Below are positions 9,800 through 19,938 of a DNA stretch of 64,000 bases, one piece after another. The DNA is from Fonsecaea monophora (lineage: Eukaryota; Ascomycota; Eurotiomycetes; Chaetothyriales; Herpotrichiellaceae). The first letter of the stretch is position 1, and each line of letters opens with the position of its first letter. The position numbers and the translations under genes are program-made. Under the pieces are notes generated by a model, which worked only from the letters and a program-made list of their open reading frames with translations, searched no databases and was not told the origin of the DNA. Where the stretch lies: positions 1-64,000 of the forward strand of contig NW_019174067.1 of the NCBI RefSeq assembly GCF_001642475.1. The letters run 5' to 3'.

Positions 9800-10912
9800 T
9801 CACGATGAATCAGAATCATAGCCCACCACCAACGCCGTGCTGTTTGTTTCCACTTTCGTCGTCTTCGTTTCTTTAATTTCTGGATGGCGATGATGCCTTT
9901 CTGCGTCCCCTTCATCCGCCCTTTTGCGTTTGACTCTCGGCTGCCAGACATCTTGCTCCCGTAAAAAAGGATCGGACGTCATCCTCGTATTACTGCGTAG
10001 TGTGCTCTGAAGGATCTCCTTCCTCTGGTCCTGCTTCGCCGTGGTGCTCGACTTGGACCGAGAGGAGGATTTGGAGGATGTAGTTGCCGAAGAGGTCAGG
10101 TTTCCATTGTCGCGAGGGCTGTGAAACATGGGCGTGGTCTTGGAGCTAGTCGTCGTCGCCGAGAACGACGAAGCCAGGTCGGGATGCTCGCCAAAGTCGA
10201 CAAACTTGGCCCTCTCGCCATCCTCGGCACTTTCACCCACCACATCCAGCTCCAGTCCAAACTTGTCCTTCAAGGCCTCTCCGGATTTCTCGTCGGCCTG
10301 TCTTTTCCGCCGGCCCACGCGAAACTCGGCGCGGAGGCGCCGACTCCGCTCGTACGGGTCGGCCCAGTCACGGTCGCTGGCCTTCAGGAGGCTCTCGAGC
10401 CTCTCCTTCTGCGAATCGAACAGGCTCTTGTCTTGGATCTTTTTCTCCAGCGTGCCGAACGCGCCGTCGCGCTCCAGCCGAGCCTTGTCCTCCTCGCTCA
10501 CAGCACCACCAGCGATGCGGATCTCGCCGTCGAGGACCTTGTCGGCGCCCGTGTCTCTCCTCCGCCCGCCCTCGACGACCACGTACTCGGCGTTCTTGGG
10601 ATCGGTCCGCACCTCCAGCCAGCCTCCGCAGGCGGCGTGCTTGAAGCGGAAACTCCACACGGGCGTGGAGAAGTAGTTGCCCACCTTCTTCTTCTCGGCG
10701 TTGAACCGCACGCCCTGGCCGATCAGCTGCTCGGGCCGGCAGTGCGTGCACCAGATGGCGAACGGGCATTCGAAGCGGACGGTCAGGATGCCTTCGGTCT
10801 TGAGCTTGCGGGCGCGCGAGCCCAGCGCGTGGCCCTTGCCGGACGCCGTGTTGAACGAAACCACGCCCTCCAGGTCCGGAGGGACGTAGCGGCCCATATT
10901 GAAACCCTGCAT
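9800..10912 (-). CDS. saf4: Saf4/CCDC130-like CWC16-family splicing factor
   Basis: This intronless gene encodes 370 residues of the Yju2/CWC16 family (Pfam DUF572). The protein opens with the Q-G-F-N-M-G-R-Y start typical of the fungal Saf4/CCDC130 branch, followed by the R-A-R-K-L segment. Next come a C-x-x-C pair, G-Q-G-V-R-F-N-A-E-K-K-K-V-G-N-Y and C-G-G-W then T-D-P-K-N, the metal-binding and conserved core (about residues 35-115). The rest is charged and low-complexity. Relatives associate with the spliceosome around the catalytic steps. The symbol is given by family branch and not by proven orthology. Confidence 0.85.
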   Translation of the reverse strand: MQGFNMGRYVPPDLEGVVSFNTASGKGHALGSRARKLKTEGILTVRFECPFAIWCTHCRPEQLIGQGVRFNAEKKKVGNYFSTPVWSFRFKHAACGGWLEVRTDPKNAEYVVVEGGRRRDTGADKVLDGEIRIAGGAVSEEDKARLERDGAFGTLEKKIQDKSLFDSQKERLESLLKASDRDWADPYERSRRLRAEFRVGRRKRQADEKSGEALKDKFGLELDVVGESAEDGERAKFVDFGEHPDLASSFSATTTSSKTTPMFHSPRDNGNLTSSATTSSKSSSRSKSSTTAKQDQRKEILQSTLRSNTRMTSDPFLREQDVWQPRVKRKRADEGDAERHHRHPEIKETKTTKVETNSTALVVGYDSDSS

Positions 10913-11430
10913 TTTGTCGGCGGTGACGGTTCGTTGTCTGTGACGTCTTCGTGGTTAGAGAAAGGAGGAGGGAGATTAGGAGTCGCCCGCGCGGCCCGCC
11001 CGACCTCGATCAGTCGGGCTCTTGTGATGTTGTAATTCGTCCTCCAATTTCCAGACGAGCACCCATTTCAGTATCTGCTCGGCTGTACGGCGATGTTGTG
11101 AGGCAGAAATGCCAGGGGGACAGAGAGGATTGGGAGCGGTGGCAAGTGTGGTGGTTGTCGAATGCCGTAGGGTCCAGATTTCTGAAGCGCAGTTGCACAT
11201 GTGCATCGCGAATAAGGCTGATGCTTAGCCGTTCCTCGGGGCGGAAGATTGGGTTTATCCGCGTCCAGCAGCCGTACATACCTTCTCACTACCGATACAT
11301 GCTGTGGTGGTTGAACCGGTCACAAGGCTCAATAAGACTTACTATATACTATCTGGGGTCATCTCAGGAAGCGCTGAGGGATGTCTATGCATGACCGAGA
11401 CTGAATCCTTTGGCCGGCCATTTTCAGCCC
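10913..11430. other. Intergenic region upstream of saf4-like gene
   Basis: These 518 bases lie between the saf4-like start and the stop of the NOSIP-like gene, both on the minus strand. Only short composition-driven frames are present and no RNA gene was recognised. Confidence 0.55.
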
Positions 11431-12525
11431 TCAGCACTGAAATGCTACACCTTCCCGCTTCGCCACATTCGACCCTCCGCCAGCGAAGCCTGTACCTTCG
11501 CAACTAATTTCGACCAACCTGCCGACCTTGCGACTATTGTCCTTGGCCGGCTTCTGTTTCTGCTTCTTGTCCTTGTTCTCCTTGTCGTCGTTGTCTCCAG
11601 CGGCTTCGGGTGCCGGGCCGCTCAGATCTGTTTCGCAGACATAGCAGAGAATCCTGGCATTGGTTCCTTTACCTGCCTTCGACGACACACCTTTGGATGC
11701 GGTGCCCACCAGAAACAAGTCAGCGCAGGCGCCGCAGACGACGTGCCCGCACCCTTCTGCCGTTCCCAACATCGGTTTCGAGGTGTTAGTCAGGGCCTTC
11801 TTGCAGCTTGGACAGAGCCTCGTTGGCTCATCCGCACCCGCGCCCTTTTCTGGCTCGATCTCTGCAAAATTGACCGTGATGAGCGATTTCAGCGAGTAGT
11901 TGTGTTTGTCCTCCGGTGTCGATGCGGGACACAGTGGATGGAGCTTTGGCTGTTTAGATTTTGACGCTGTAGCTGTGGATCCGGAGAGGCTGTCGGAGCC
12001 TGGGATCCAGAAACTCGCTTCGGAGGATTTTGGCTTCTTGTTCCTTTCGCTGCCTTGCTCGCCATTACTCTGTGTTTCTGACAGACGGGCATGCAACTCC
12101 TCGGCTTCCCTCTTCCTCTTCCTTCCTATCATCTCAATCCCATCGTCCGCAAAACCCATTGCGGTCCTCTCAAACACTTCCAACTCCCTTTTTCTCTTCT
12201 CTTCTTCCTCTCTCGCTCTCTCCTCGCGCTCCTCCCTCTCCCTCATTTCAGCTTCCTTCTCCAGCCGTTTAATCTCCTTTCTCTGCGCCATGAGATCGTT
12301 CAGCGCACATTCCCTGCAAAAGAGATGGACCTTTAGATTGTTGTTGTTTCCCCCACAGCAAGCCACGGGAACCTTGGCATAGCCCAGACACAGGCGGCAA
12401 TATCCAAAGGGCAGAAACGAGTCGCGTGTAAGTCGGGTTGTTTGAGTCCCCCAGCTTGAGCGCAGGAGAGAGCGTTCGTGAGAGGTGAAGAAGGCCAAAG
12501 ACGTGTTGCGCTTCGAGTGGGACAT
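11431..12525 (-). CDS. NOSIP-like RING/U-box protein (putative E3 ubiquitin ligase)
   Basis: The encoded protein of 364 residues matches the nitric-oxide-synthase-interacting-protein family. The N-terminus (first 90 residues) has the split zinc-binding half with C-R-L-C, a C-C-G-G turn and F-C-R-E-C. A strongly charged Glu/Arg coiled coil follows. The C-terminal RING half shows C-P-S-C, then C-G-H-V-V-C-G-A-C, then C-Y-V-C. Animal NOSIP is a nuclear E3 ligase and associates with spliceosomal complexes; fungal members are poorly studied. The ATG at 12525 begins M-S-H-S-K-R-N, the family-like start. An upstream ATG would add eight unrelated residues. Confidence 0.88.
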   Translation of the reverse strand: MSHSKRNTSLAFFTSHERSLLRSSWGTQTTRLTRDSFLPFGYCRLCLGYAKVPVACCGGNNNNLKVHLFCRECALNDLMAQRKEIKRLEKEAEMREREEREERAREEEEKRKRELEVFERTAMGFADDGIEMIGRKRKREAEELHARLSETQSNGEQGSERNKKPKSSEASFWIPGSDSLSGSTATASKSKQPKLHPLCPASTPEDKHNYSLKSLITVNFAEIEPEKGAGADEPTRLCPSCKKALTNTSKPMLGTAEGCGHVVCGACADLFLVGTASKGVSSKAGKGTNARILCYVCETDLSGPAPEAAGDNDDKENKDKKQKQKPAKDNSRKVGRLVEISCEGTGFAGGGSNVAKREGVAFQC

Positions 12526-13464
12526 TGTAAGCAGGAGGATCGTCGCCACCCCCCGAGATGGCGCACGGTCGACAACGACGACAGGTGCTCCTCAAAAAGT
12601 GTTCCGCTTCTGGGGCAAATCTGCTTTACCGCTTGATATTCTGTGAGGACTGCAAACTCCGTCCAAGATATAGACAGATTTCTAGACAGCTAAGAAAAAC
12701 TTCGAGCCCGCTGGAGCCAGTAAACGTCATCCACATGGAACGCTTCGAGTCGAAGTAGCCGGCTCTTCTTGATCGGTTTTTCAGATCCGATTCTCGTCGA
12801 CTTCCGTTATAGAGAGCGCTCGTGTCGTGGAGCAATCGTCGTAACTTTGTGGCAGTCTTGGTATGGTTGTATGTACCTAGCTGTGGGACAACAACCGCAT
12901 CAATGTGGTCTATGTCACTGGCGGGCGCGCCCTTCAAGAAGCGACTGAGGGTCAGATTACACCTCGAGTGGTGACTGATGCAGATCAGGTACAAACAATA
13001 CAGATCCGTTATCTGGAAAGGCGCTGTCTAGTACATAGGAGGAGCTGCGGACTAAGTGTTGGTGACGATGCGCTTTTTGTATGTTCGGAACAACTCCGGA
13101 GAAAAGAAGGGCCGAAGAACACGGGGATATCAAGAGATAATCCGGGACACCAGCCTGACTACTTGCAGGCTCTCCGCCAGCCTTACTCGTTCTCGCTTGG
13201 TACGGGATAGAATGTGTATTACTAGTGGCCGTCGTCCTCAAGCAATAGCACGTTAATTGTACAAGACACGGGCCTACGGCCAATGTGTAATGACCGAAGC
13301 AATCATCTTGCACAGTGCGCACTCCGAGCCTCCTAACTGATCCATCCATGCATCTCATATGTGTCAGCCTCATATTGCACGAGCAGACATACAGCCCCCA
13401 TAGATTCACAATGTGCCGGACCCCGACCCCAGTTCGTGACGATGTAGAGATGTGTATGCCCTTT
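12526..13464. other. Intergenic region, no gene seen
   Basis: This region of 939 bases lies upstream of the NOSIP-like gene. Overlapping short frames occur on both strands, but none has recognisable protein texture or splice support. Confidence 0.5.
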
Positions 13465-13668
13465 TCAACCTGTCTCTCCTCTCCTACGGCGCTTGAAGCA
13501 AGAGCATTCCATGAATAGTTGGACGGTAAAGTATGCCGGAATCCAGACCGTAACTACCAGCACCACCAGTAATATCTGAGCCCACAGAGGCCAGTCTAGG
13601 TAATTCGCCGCTGATCGGCGTAGGATTTGGTCATGAAGACTGTAGTCCATTCCAGGCACAGGTGCCAT
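13465..13668 (-). CDS. Small single-pass membrane protein, 67 aa
   Basis: A true ATG opens a 67-codon frame. Residues 1-25 are polar. A tryptophan-flanked hydrophobic stretch of about 23 residues (roughly 26-50) looks like a transmembrane helix. It is followed by a short cysteine-containing segment and a cluster of five basic residues at the C-terminus, which suits a cytosolic tail by the positive-inside rule. Such ordered topology is unlikely in a random frame, but I know no named family. A longer spliced form cannot be excluded. Confidence 0.45.
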   Translation of the reverse strand: MAPVPGMDYSLHDQILRRSAANYLDWPLWAQILLVVLVVTVWIPAYFTVQLFMECSCFKRRRRGETG

Positions 13669-14110
13669 TGCAGAGGACAGCTTCGGGGGTGGCTTTGGAT
13701 TTGTGGCTTATCACGAGGCAATAACGTCTGCAGTAAAATCGTCAGAGAAGAGTTCTAGCTCGTCATTTATTGGCATCAAAGCTTTACCTGGCTCAAAAAG
13801 ACCAGCCCGACCACGGCAAGCTGTAGCTGATAGATCGGACGACGTTCCAAATAATAATCCTTACGTGGCGCAGGTGCAAGCGATTCTCCGCGTTTAAAGT
13901 CATGATCGACTGCAATGCATGGCGCCGACGAGTTCGGGTGTACTGCAGGTTGACAACATAAAGGTAGTAATCTTGCCAGCTATGCCCGGGTGGCGAAAGT
14001 CCTCGCCGGTTTCAAGGCATTGTTTTCGTGTCAAAGGCGTTTGAGTGTTGCGTCTGCAAACAAATGTCCGGACATAGACACATCCCACACAATGACTCGG
14101 AGCACAGTCA
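13669..14110. other. Intergenic region, no gene seen
   Basis: These 442 bases separate the small membrane-protein frame from the Trs20 stop codon. Only short uncorroborated frames are present. Confidence 0.5.
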
Positions 14111-14632
14111 TCACAGCCATTTGCGGCCAGCAGCAGTGACTCTTTGCTTGAAAACAGGACTCTTGATGGGATTTCCAATCGTGTAGAATGGGTTCATCAA
14201 GGTCTTCACCCAGAGTTCGAAGACCTCGTTCATAAATTGTCGAATGGCCTCTTCTGTCTGTGGACTGGTGGGATTCTGCGGAATCGAAGTCGATGAAATG
14301 GTCGTCGACGCTCGAACTCCAGCAGAAGAGTTTGTCATTGCCGATGGTTGGTGGAGAAGCATAAATCGCACATTCGTCCCCGTCATAAAGCAGCTGATGT
14401 GCGAATTGGTGGGTGCGTAGTTGTCAATGACTTTGAGCCACATGTTTGGCGTAAGCCACTGCACTTCTTCCACGACGTCGAGAGCGGCGTGGACTATGAA
14501 TTGATTCATATACCGAGAGGTCTCGCCATTGCGGAACCGAGCGACACCGTCACCGCCAGCTTTGGATGTGCCGAAGGTCAATTCAAAGAGCGGCGAGTCG
14601 GTGGGTGATACGATAACGAAGTAGTATGACAT
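14111..14632 (-). CDS. trs20: TRAPP complex subunit Trs20 (sedlin/TRAPPC2)
   Basis: This intronless gene encodes 173 residues. The N-terminus M-S-Y-Y-F-V-I-V-S followed by P-L-F-E-L-x-F-G-T-S is the canonical sedlin start. The F-I-V-H-A-A-L-D-V-V segment follows, then the C-terminal M-N-P-F-Y-x-x-x-x-P-I half-motif. Together these form the longin-type fold of TRAPPC2. The protein is a core subunit of TRAPP complexes, tethering factors and Rab exchange factors in ER-Golgi traffic and autophagy. A Ser/Thr-rich insertion near residues 95-118 is common in filamentous fungi. The gene is divergent from the NSRP1-like gene with a 290-bp shared promoter. Confidence 0.93.
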   Translation of the reverse strand: MSYYFVIVSPTDSPLFELTFGTSKAGGDGVARFRNGETSRYMNQFIVHAALDVVEEVQWLTPNMWLKVIDNYAPTNSHISCFMTGTNVRFMLLHQPSAMTNSSAGVRASTTISSTSIPQNPTSPQTEEAIRQFMNEVFELWVKTLMNPFYTIGNPIKSPVFKQRVTAAGRKWL

Positions 14633-14922
14633 GTTCCTTTCACGCGGCGCGAATCACCGCTCCTTCGAGAAGTCCTTGAGATGTGAGATCGACCTTTACC
14701 GGCAGAGTTATTTCCGTATCGCACACTCAAATGGGTAGAAGAGAGAGATTAAACACTGCAAGTGGTGATCGAGACGAGGCTCGGCACAACTCCGGGGAAA
14801 ATGTTGATGTCGTGGTGGCACGTCAAGAGATGAAACTCCCATCCGCATTGTGAATCTACATTCTCGACACAATCCACAGGTACGTTGTCGGCGGTGTTGA
14901 CTGCGATCATCACTATTGCGGC

Positions 14923-16161
14923 ATGCCCCCTCTCGCTTTCGGCCTCAACTCCGCCAAAACATCCTCAGGCGTCTCGAAGCCCGCGCAGAAACGCAAAGCG
15001 TTCTTCGATGATGGCGATGATGGAAGCGAGGAGGCCGCAGCCACGCCTCCACCTGCTTATGGCGCGAAGAAGACCTCGAAACCCCTACGACCCTTAAGAG
15101 ATCTTGACGATGACGACCATGACCACGAACCTCCGAGAAAGTCGCCCAAGCTGTCGCAGTACGGTCTGCAGCTTCCGAAGTTAAAGGCCTCAGGATCTGC
15201 AGTGGAGACGGACAAGTATGTCAATCTGTCGGCCCTGCGCAGTGCCAAGTTGCATGACAAAGAAGCCTCGAAGATTGATGCATCTGTCTACGACTACGAC
15301 GCTGCCTACGAAACGTTCCATGCAGAGAAAGAGAAAAAGTCAAACGAGGCAGGGGGATCGTCGGGCCCCAAATACATGGGATCACTTCTACAGAGCGCTG
15401 AGGTGCGAAAGAGAGATCAGCTGCGAGCCCGAGAGAAGCTCCTGCAGCGTGAAAGAGAAGCAGAGGGAGATGAATACGCTGACAAAGAGAAATTCGTGAC
15501 TGGAGCATATAAGAAGCAGCAGGAGGAAATCAGGCGCATGGAGGAGGAGGAGAAAAAACGTGAAGCAGAGGAGGAAGAACGACGCAGGAAAGGTGGAGGC
15601 ATGTCCGCTTTCCACAAGCGGATGCTAGAGAAGGACGAAGAGAGGATGCGGTTGATCAAAAAGGCCGAGGAGGAGGCCGCAAAGAGAAAGGAAGACGGCC
15701 TAGAGGAGGAGACGCCGATCGAGGAAGAGGAATCTGAAACGAAGATTGCTGAGAAACTGAACAAGCAAGGAGCACGCATCGTCGTCAACGATGAAGGTGA
15801 GGTGGTCGACAAGCGACAACTCCTGTCCGCTGGCCTGAATGTGGCGGCTAAGAAGCCCGGGAGAGAGCAACAAGCCACCGCGGGATCAGAATCTGCTCGA
15901 AAGGACGAATACTGGAGATCATCCAAGGCAGTGGACGCGCGCCATGCTCAGCGGGAGAGACAGTCACGGATGATGGAGCGACAGATCGAGGAGATGATGG
16001 AGAAACAGAAGCAGGTCGAAGTGGAGGAGCAGAAACAACAACAGGACAAGAGCAAGAGCAAGGTCAGCGAAGCCGATAAGATGAGTGCTAGAGAGAGATT
16101 TCTGCAGCGGAAACGGGAAAGAGAGGAGGAAGCGAGGAAGAAGAAAGAGGCTGGCGGTTGA
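14923..16161 (+). CDS. NSRP1/CCDC55-like nuclear speckle splicing protein
   Basis: This single exon encodes 412 residues matching the coiled-coil domain-containing protein 55 family (Pfam DUF2040). The start M-P-P-L-A-F-G-L and a K-Y-G-L-Q-x-P-type segment (here Q-Y-G-L-Q-L-P) are family features. The core around residues 110-230 contains the D-A-S-V-Y-D-Y-D box, a P-K-Y-M-x-x-L-L motif and the E-K-F-V-T-x-A-Y-K-K-Q stretch. The remainder is a very charged single helix. Human NSRP1 is a nuclear-speckle protein affecting alternative splicing; the fungal role is inferred. Its stop codon is 65 bp from the stop of the convergent SDR gene. Confidence 0.85.
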   Translation: MPPLAFGLNSAKTSSGVSKPAQKRKAFFDDGDDGSEEAAATPPPAYGAKKTSKPLRPLRDLDDDDHDHEPPRKSPKLSQYGLQLPKLKASGSAVETDKYVNLSALRSAKLHDKEASKIDASVYDYDAAYETFHAEKEKKSNEAGGSSGPKYMGSLLQSAEVRKRDQLRAREKLLQREREAEGDEYADKEKFVTGAYKKQQEEIRRMEEEEKKREAEEEERRRKGGGMSAFHKRMLEKDEERMRLIKKAEEEAAKRKEDGLEEETPIEEEESETKIAEKLNKQGARIVVNDEGEVVDKRQLLSAGLNVAAKKPGREQQATAGSESARKDEYWRSSKAVDARHAQRERQSRMMERQIEEMMEKQKQVEVEEQKQQQDKSKSKVSEADKMSARERFLQRKREREEEARKKKEAGG

Positions 16162-16226
16162 AGCGAGTCGAGGCATTGGTTCAAACCACTTTGTTGACAC
16201 AGTCCTCTGGCTATGCCCCGCCCGTC

Positions 16227-17102
16227 TTACTGGATGAACATGCCTCCATCGACGGCGATGATTTTGTTGTGGACATAACCAGTCTTGACAATCCACAGCA
16301 CTGTCTCTGCGATTTCTTCAGGCTTTCCCAGTCTCCCAATGGGAATTTCTGAGCAATGTCTGGGTCAGCAACCTCAAGCACCAGAAACAGCGAGAAGAGT
16401 GGCTTACTAGCAGACAACTCTGCTGTCCCTCCAGGCAGCATCTTGGTCTCTTCGATTAACGCTGGTGCAACACCGTTGATGGTTATGCCGGTCTTTGCAT
16501 AAGCGCCAGCTAGCCAATGCACCAACCCGTGCAGGGCCGATTTAGAGGACCTGTTGAGTGAGCAGACAATTTGCAATAACAAAACACGTTACATCGCAGA
16601 TGAGCACTCACGCATAATGGGGTCCCACCACACCACCGGTGAAGCCAGCGACACTAGAACAGAAGATGATCCTGCCCCAACCAGCATCAACCATCTTGGG
16701 GATACACAACTGGGTGAGCAAGAATGCTGTGCCACAGTTTGCTCTCCACGTTTTCTCAAAGTCCTCCACGGACACCTCGCTGATATCCTTGACTCGGGAT
16801 ACCCCCATGGTCAGCCCGGCGTTGTTGAAGAGGATGGTTGGATGACCCATTTCTCGCACGACGTTGGCGTGGAGAGAGCGCGTCTCGTCGTAGGAAGACA
16901 GGTCCGCGCGGAAGGCAGAGGCGCGCACATTCATCGATTTGAGCTGCGCGACGAGGGATTCTGCCGTGTCCGAGGCACTATGGTAATGCACGGCGATGGA
17001 GCAGTTGAGGTGAGCCAGGGCGAGGCATGTCGCCTTGCCTATTCCGCCTGTTGCTCCGGTCACCAAGGCGAGATGCGAGGAGAGGTCTGTCGTCAATGCC
17101 AT
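16227..17102 (-). CDS. Short-chain dehydrogenase/reductase (FabG-like), 2 introns
   Basis: The exons are 17102-16612, 16550-16408 and 16348-16227. The introns are 61 and 59 nt, both GT..AG. The joined frame gives 251 residues, the standard length of a classical SDR. It has the T-G-x-x-x-G-I-G cofactor loop (15-22), N-N-A-G (93-96), Ser150, and the catalytic pair Tyr163 and Lys167. It ends with the D-G-G-x-F/M tail typical of 3-oxoacyl-ACP-reductase-like enzymes. The cofactor is probably NADP(H) and the substrate cannot be told. Without splicing, the reading frame would end in unrelated sequence. The upstream frame extension starts at GTG, so the ATG at 17102 is used. Confidence 0.9.
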
Positions 17103-18290
17103 GGTTCCCACCTACTCTTCCTCAAAGCAATGCCTATGGGGAAAGGATCCGTCTAGTAGGCTCCTATCAAATGTCCCCTGTCCAAGTTCTTCCGTGTCTC
17201 TTTTTGACAGAGTCTCGTGCTTTCCTCCTCGGTCTTCTACCGTCGAATCCCTTGGTTCTTCGCCGCACTAGTTATTCTTCTTCTTCTTCCTCTGCCCGAG
17301 TCCTCTACCGTATCCGTCGGCAAAGGATATCTGGCGAGAACCGGTCGGTATCACAAAAATGTAGAGAATGCTGCAAGTAGGACGCGGTATAAGCGGCACG
17401 GGCACTGGCACTGAGCAAGGACCTGCGATGATTGATGACAATTGCAGTTGAAATGGGGGGATCTTTGTGTCTACCTACCGAGCGTACTGGTGATGGATGG
17501 GGAGGGTGATGATGGCGGGACAAATCAACCATGATGCTGCTTATCCCCGAAATGACGATCTAAACGCCGAGAGAAGCGAAGGATTCGTAGAAAAGCCACA
17601 AACCTTTGCGGTACAGTGCCCTTGTTCATTCAACAACAGACACAGACACATACTCGATACATACCCGGTACGTGTCCAAGACTGTCCGTCATCTGCAACT
17701 TACGCACACTCGTACCAGAACAGATATATACTCTATACCCTATACTCTGGACGCATCTTCCCGTCTCTCGTACACCGAGGGTGATCGACATACCCCGCGT
17801 GAGAAGCACATCCCTCTTGGACTGCTGGGACGGGTGGATGGTTACTGAGCTGAGCCGTGTAGTGACGGACAGGAGAAGAGAAAAGAAAAGAGAGCAAAAG
17901 TACGGCAAGAGAGGGGACGGGAAAAACAGATAGGAGAGGGGGGTTAAAGCGCTCTCAATAGATAGATCACTTTGCTGTATCTCCTTGGGAGGGAGGGGAG
18001 GGGACGGAACGGACACCTGTGCACCCAGAAAAAACACCCTTCCTCATACAATAGGAATTTCTTTGTTGGATATCAGACCGGCAAAAGGTCTCGTAGTACT
18101 ACACAAAGACCCAAGAAGCGGCGGCGGAACGGGGTGGGCTTTTTCATCACCTGTTGCGAGTCTTGGATACCGATACGATACACAGTATTCTGGGCAGAAA
18201 CAACAAGGCTGTCTACAGCATTCGCGTTGGAACTTCACGGTGGAGTATGATATGTTTGGAGCTGGCCAGAAGAACTGACCCGCCTCCACA
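17103..18290. other. Divergent intergenic region, 1.19 kb
   Basis: This region separates the divergent SDR and ipk1 genes. It contains a TTCTTC-type tract near 17275-17290 and a GA-rich segment near 17870-17945. No open frame with convincing texture was found. Confidence 0.5.
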
Positions 18291-19349
18291 ATGTCCCTGT
18301 CACCTCATCGATCCTCCTCATCATGTCCCTCGAGCCTGATTACTGCCACCCTCCAACTGCAATACCTGGCCGAAGGGGCTGCCAACGTCATCTACAGCGT
18401 CTCGGTCCTGTCACCGCAGTCTCTTCAACAACACTCAAACTGCTGTGTCATACGTCTCCGCAAAGACCTGGCCTTCACGAAACCGGCGGTGCAGGTCCTG
18501 TCGGAATTTCGGGACCGCATCGTACCACTTTTCAACAAGGAGCACGGATCATTGCTGCTGGAGCAGGCGCTGTATAAGCTCACGCCAGAAATGGTGAGTA
18601 GGGCAAACGGGGAATTGCGAGAGATGGACGGCGTGGATTTATCTGCCCTTTCGGCAGAAGACGTCAAACGCAAAAAGATCCGCCATCATCACCGACGACA
18701 CATCTATTTGCCCTCGTACGAGAATGAGCAGTATGGAATTCTGATGCAGAACTTGCAGGGCCCAGGGATCGACTGGCTTGTCGAGTTCAAGCCCAAATGG
18801 CTGGTGCAAAGTCCCAGTGCGCCTGTAGACGCAAGAAACTGCAGGACGTGTGCACTCAATGCAATGCGGAGAAAAGCTGGAGCTCACCAAGGGAGAGGTG
18901 ACTCGGGGTTTTGCCCGTTGGACTTGTTGGCGGATGAACATGCAGTGTTGAAGCGGACGCTGGCGAATATCTGGCCACTCGAGAATGGAATTGACGACTT
19001 TGTGACGGTCTTCGCAGAAAAGGTCCAGCCTGCTTTGAGACATCTTCAGACTCTTCAGAAAGAGTATGGGTGCGTGGCATTGGACGATTTTCTCCACCCA
19101 GCTGGCAAGGACTTTGGCGTGGCCATGGCGTTGAGGGACTGCAGCGTCTTTCTAGCTCTCAGGCGGAGTACCAACGCCGGCGATGGGGGGGTTGATGTTG
19201 TAGACGTCAAGCTGGCGGACCTAGATCTCAAGACGGCCGAAGGAGGCAAGATCCACAAATGGGCGACCATGGAGCAGGAGCTGCTTGACGGTGGCTGGTA
19301 TCAGAGCTTGGAGGGGTCGGATTGTTGGATGAGCCGTCGGCACCTCTGA
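18291..19349 (+). CDS. ipk1: Inositol-pentakisphosphate 2-kinase (Ipk1)
   Basis: This frame encodes 352 residues of the IPK1 family, which phosphorylates Ins(1,3,4,5,6)P5 to phytate (InsP6) in the nucleus and cytosol. Hallmarks are E-G-x-A-N-V-I-Y (28-35, ATP-binding loop), E-F-K-P-K-W (165-170), the zinc-associated C-R-T-C segment (184-187), F-C-P-L-D (208-212) and the late D-V-K-L-A-D-L-D box (305-312). Length agrees with fungal relatives. InsP6 supports mRNA export in yeast, which fits the many RNA-processing neighbours only loosely. The gene converges with the next one, with 34 bp between stop codons. Confidence 0.93.
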   Translation: MSLSPHRSSSSCPSSLITATLQLQYLAEGAANVIYSVSVLSPQSLQQHSNCCVIRLRKDLAFTKPAVQVLSEFRDRIVPLFNKEHGSLLLEQALYKLTPEMVSRANGELREMDGVDLSALSAEDVKRKKIRHHHRRHIYLPSYENEQYGILMQNLQGPGIDWLVEFKPKWLVQSPSAPVDARNCRTCALNAMRRKAGAHQGRGDSGFCPLDLLADEHAVLKRTLANIWPLENGIDDFVTVFAEKVQPALRHLQTLQKEYGCVALDDFLHPAGKDFGVAMALRDCSVFLALRRSTNAGDGGVDVVDVKLADLDLKTAEGGKIHKWATMEQELLDGGWYQSLEGSDCWMSRRHL

Positions 19350-19383
19350 TGAACAATTCCCATTATATTAAGTGTAGATTCCG

Positions 19384-19938
19384 TCACCAGTTATGTTTGA
19401 TGGGAAAGATGAGATCGGCCAGTTTCTGGATGTGGTGGTGCTCGATGGCTCTTATCCCGGTCTTGATCTGCTCCAGCAATTCCTCAGACAAGCCGCCCCT
19501 GCGTCGAGCGTAGATATCGATGCCCGCAGGTGTAAACAGGGTCTTCTGGAAGTAAGTGACAACCCAACCGCCCTCTTCCTCGCCATAACCCAGTATCTCC
19601 CAGTGGCTCGATGCGACCTTCAAGAGTCCCTTGCCGCGCCAGTGGTATGCACCTTTTGTGTTGGCGTCCGGGGTATCGACACCTTCGACTCTCTTGTGCT
19701 TGTCCGAGGTCAGGGGCTGGTATTCGACCAGGTCATCGAGCTGCTCGGCATTCTGGGGTAAGGACGTGTAGGTGATGGTTACATTGCGGTTATTCTTCCA
19801 CATGGGAAGCGTCGAGTGGGTAACATGCCACGTGCCCTGTAGGAAGGAGACGTGAGGAGACTCGAAGGTGTCCTGATTTGTAGTAGAAGCCGTCGACGGC
19901 GGTCGGAAATTCAGTAGTGGACTTTGGGCTGCGGTCAT
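19384..19938 (-). CDS. Conserved-type small protein, possibly lipocalin/calycin-like
   Basis: A frame of 184 residues starts at the ATG at 19938. The open frame runs further upstream only to a GTG. The body begins with F-L-Q-G-T-W-H-V-T-x-S-T-L, a G-x-W strand opening reminiscent of lipocalin-type barrels. It continues with alternating strand-like segments (N-V-T-I-T-Y, Y-H-W-R-G-K-G, W-E-I-L-G-Y, W-V-V-T-Y-F) and a helical C-terminus. There is no signal peptide. I infer an eight-strand-like barrel that may bind a small hydrophobic molecule or haem; the family name is not known to me. Confidence 0.75.
   Translation of the reverse strand: MTAAQSPLLNFRPPSTASTTNQDTFESPHVSFLQGTWHVTHSTLPMWKNNRNVTITYTSLPQNAEQLDDLVEYQPLTSDKHKRVEGVDTPDANTKGAYHWRGKGLLKVASSHWEILGYGEEEGGWVVTYFQKTLFTPAGIDIYARRRGGLSEELLEQIKTGIRAIEHHHIQKLADLIFPIKHNW

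Noticed and set aside
10121..11035. 304-codon plus-strand frame opposite the saf4-like gene
   Set aside because: It is antisense to a recognised conserved protein, and its Leu/Gly/Ala-rich composition mirrors GC-rich sense codons.
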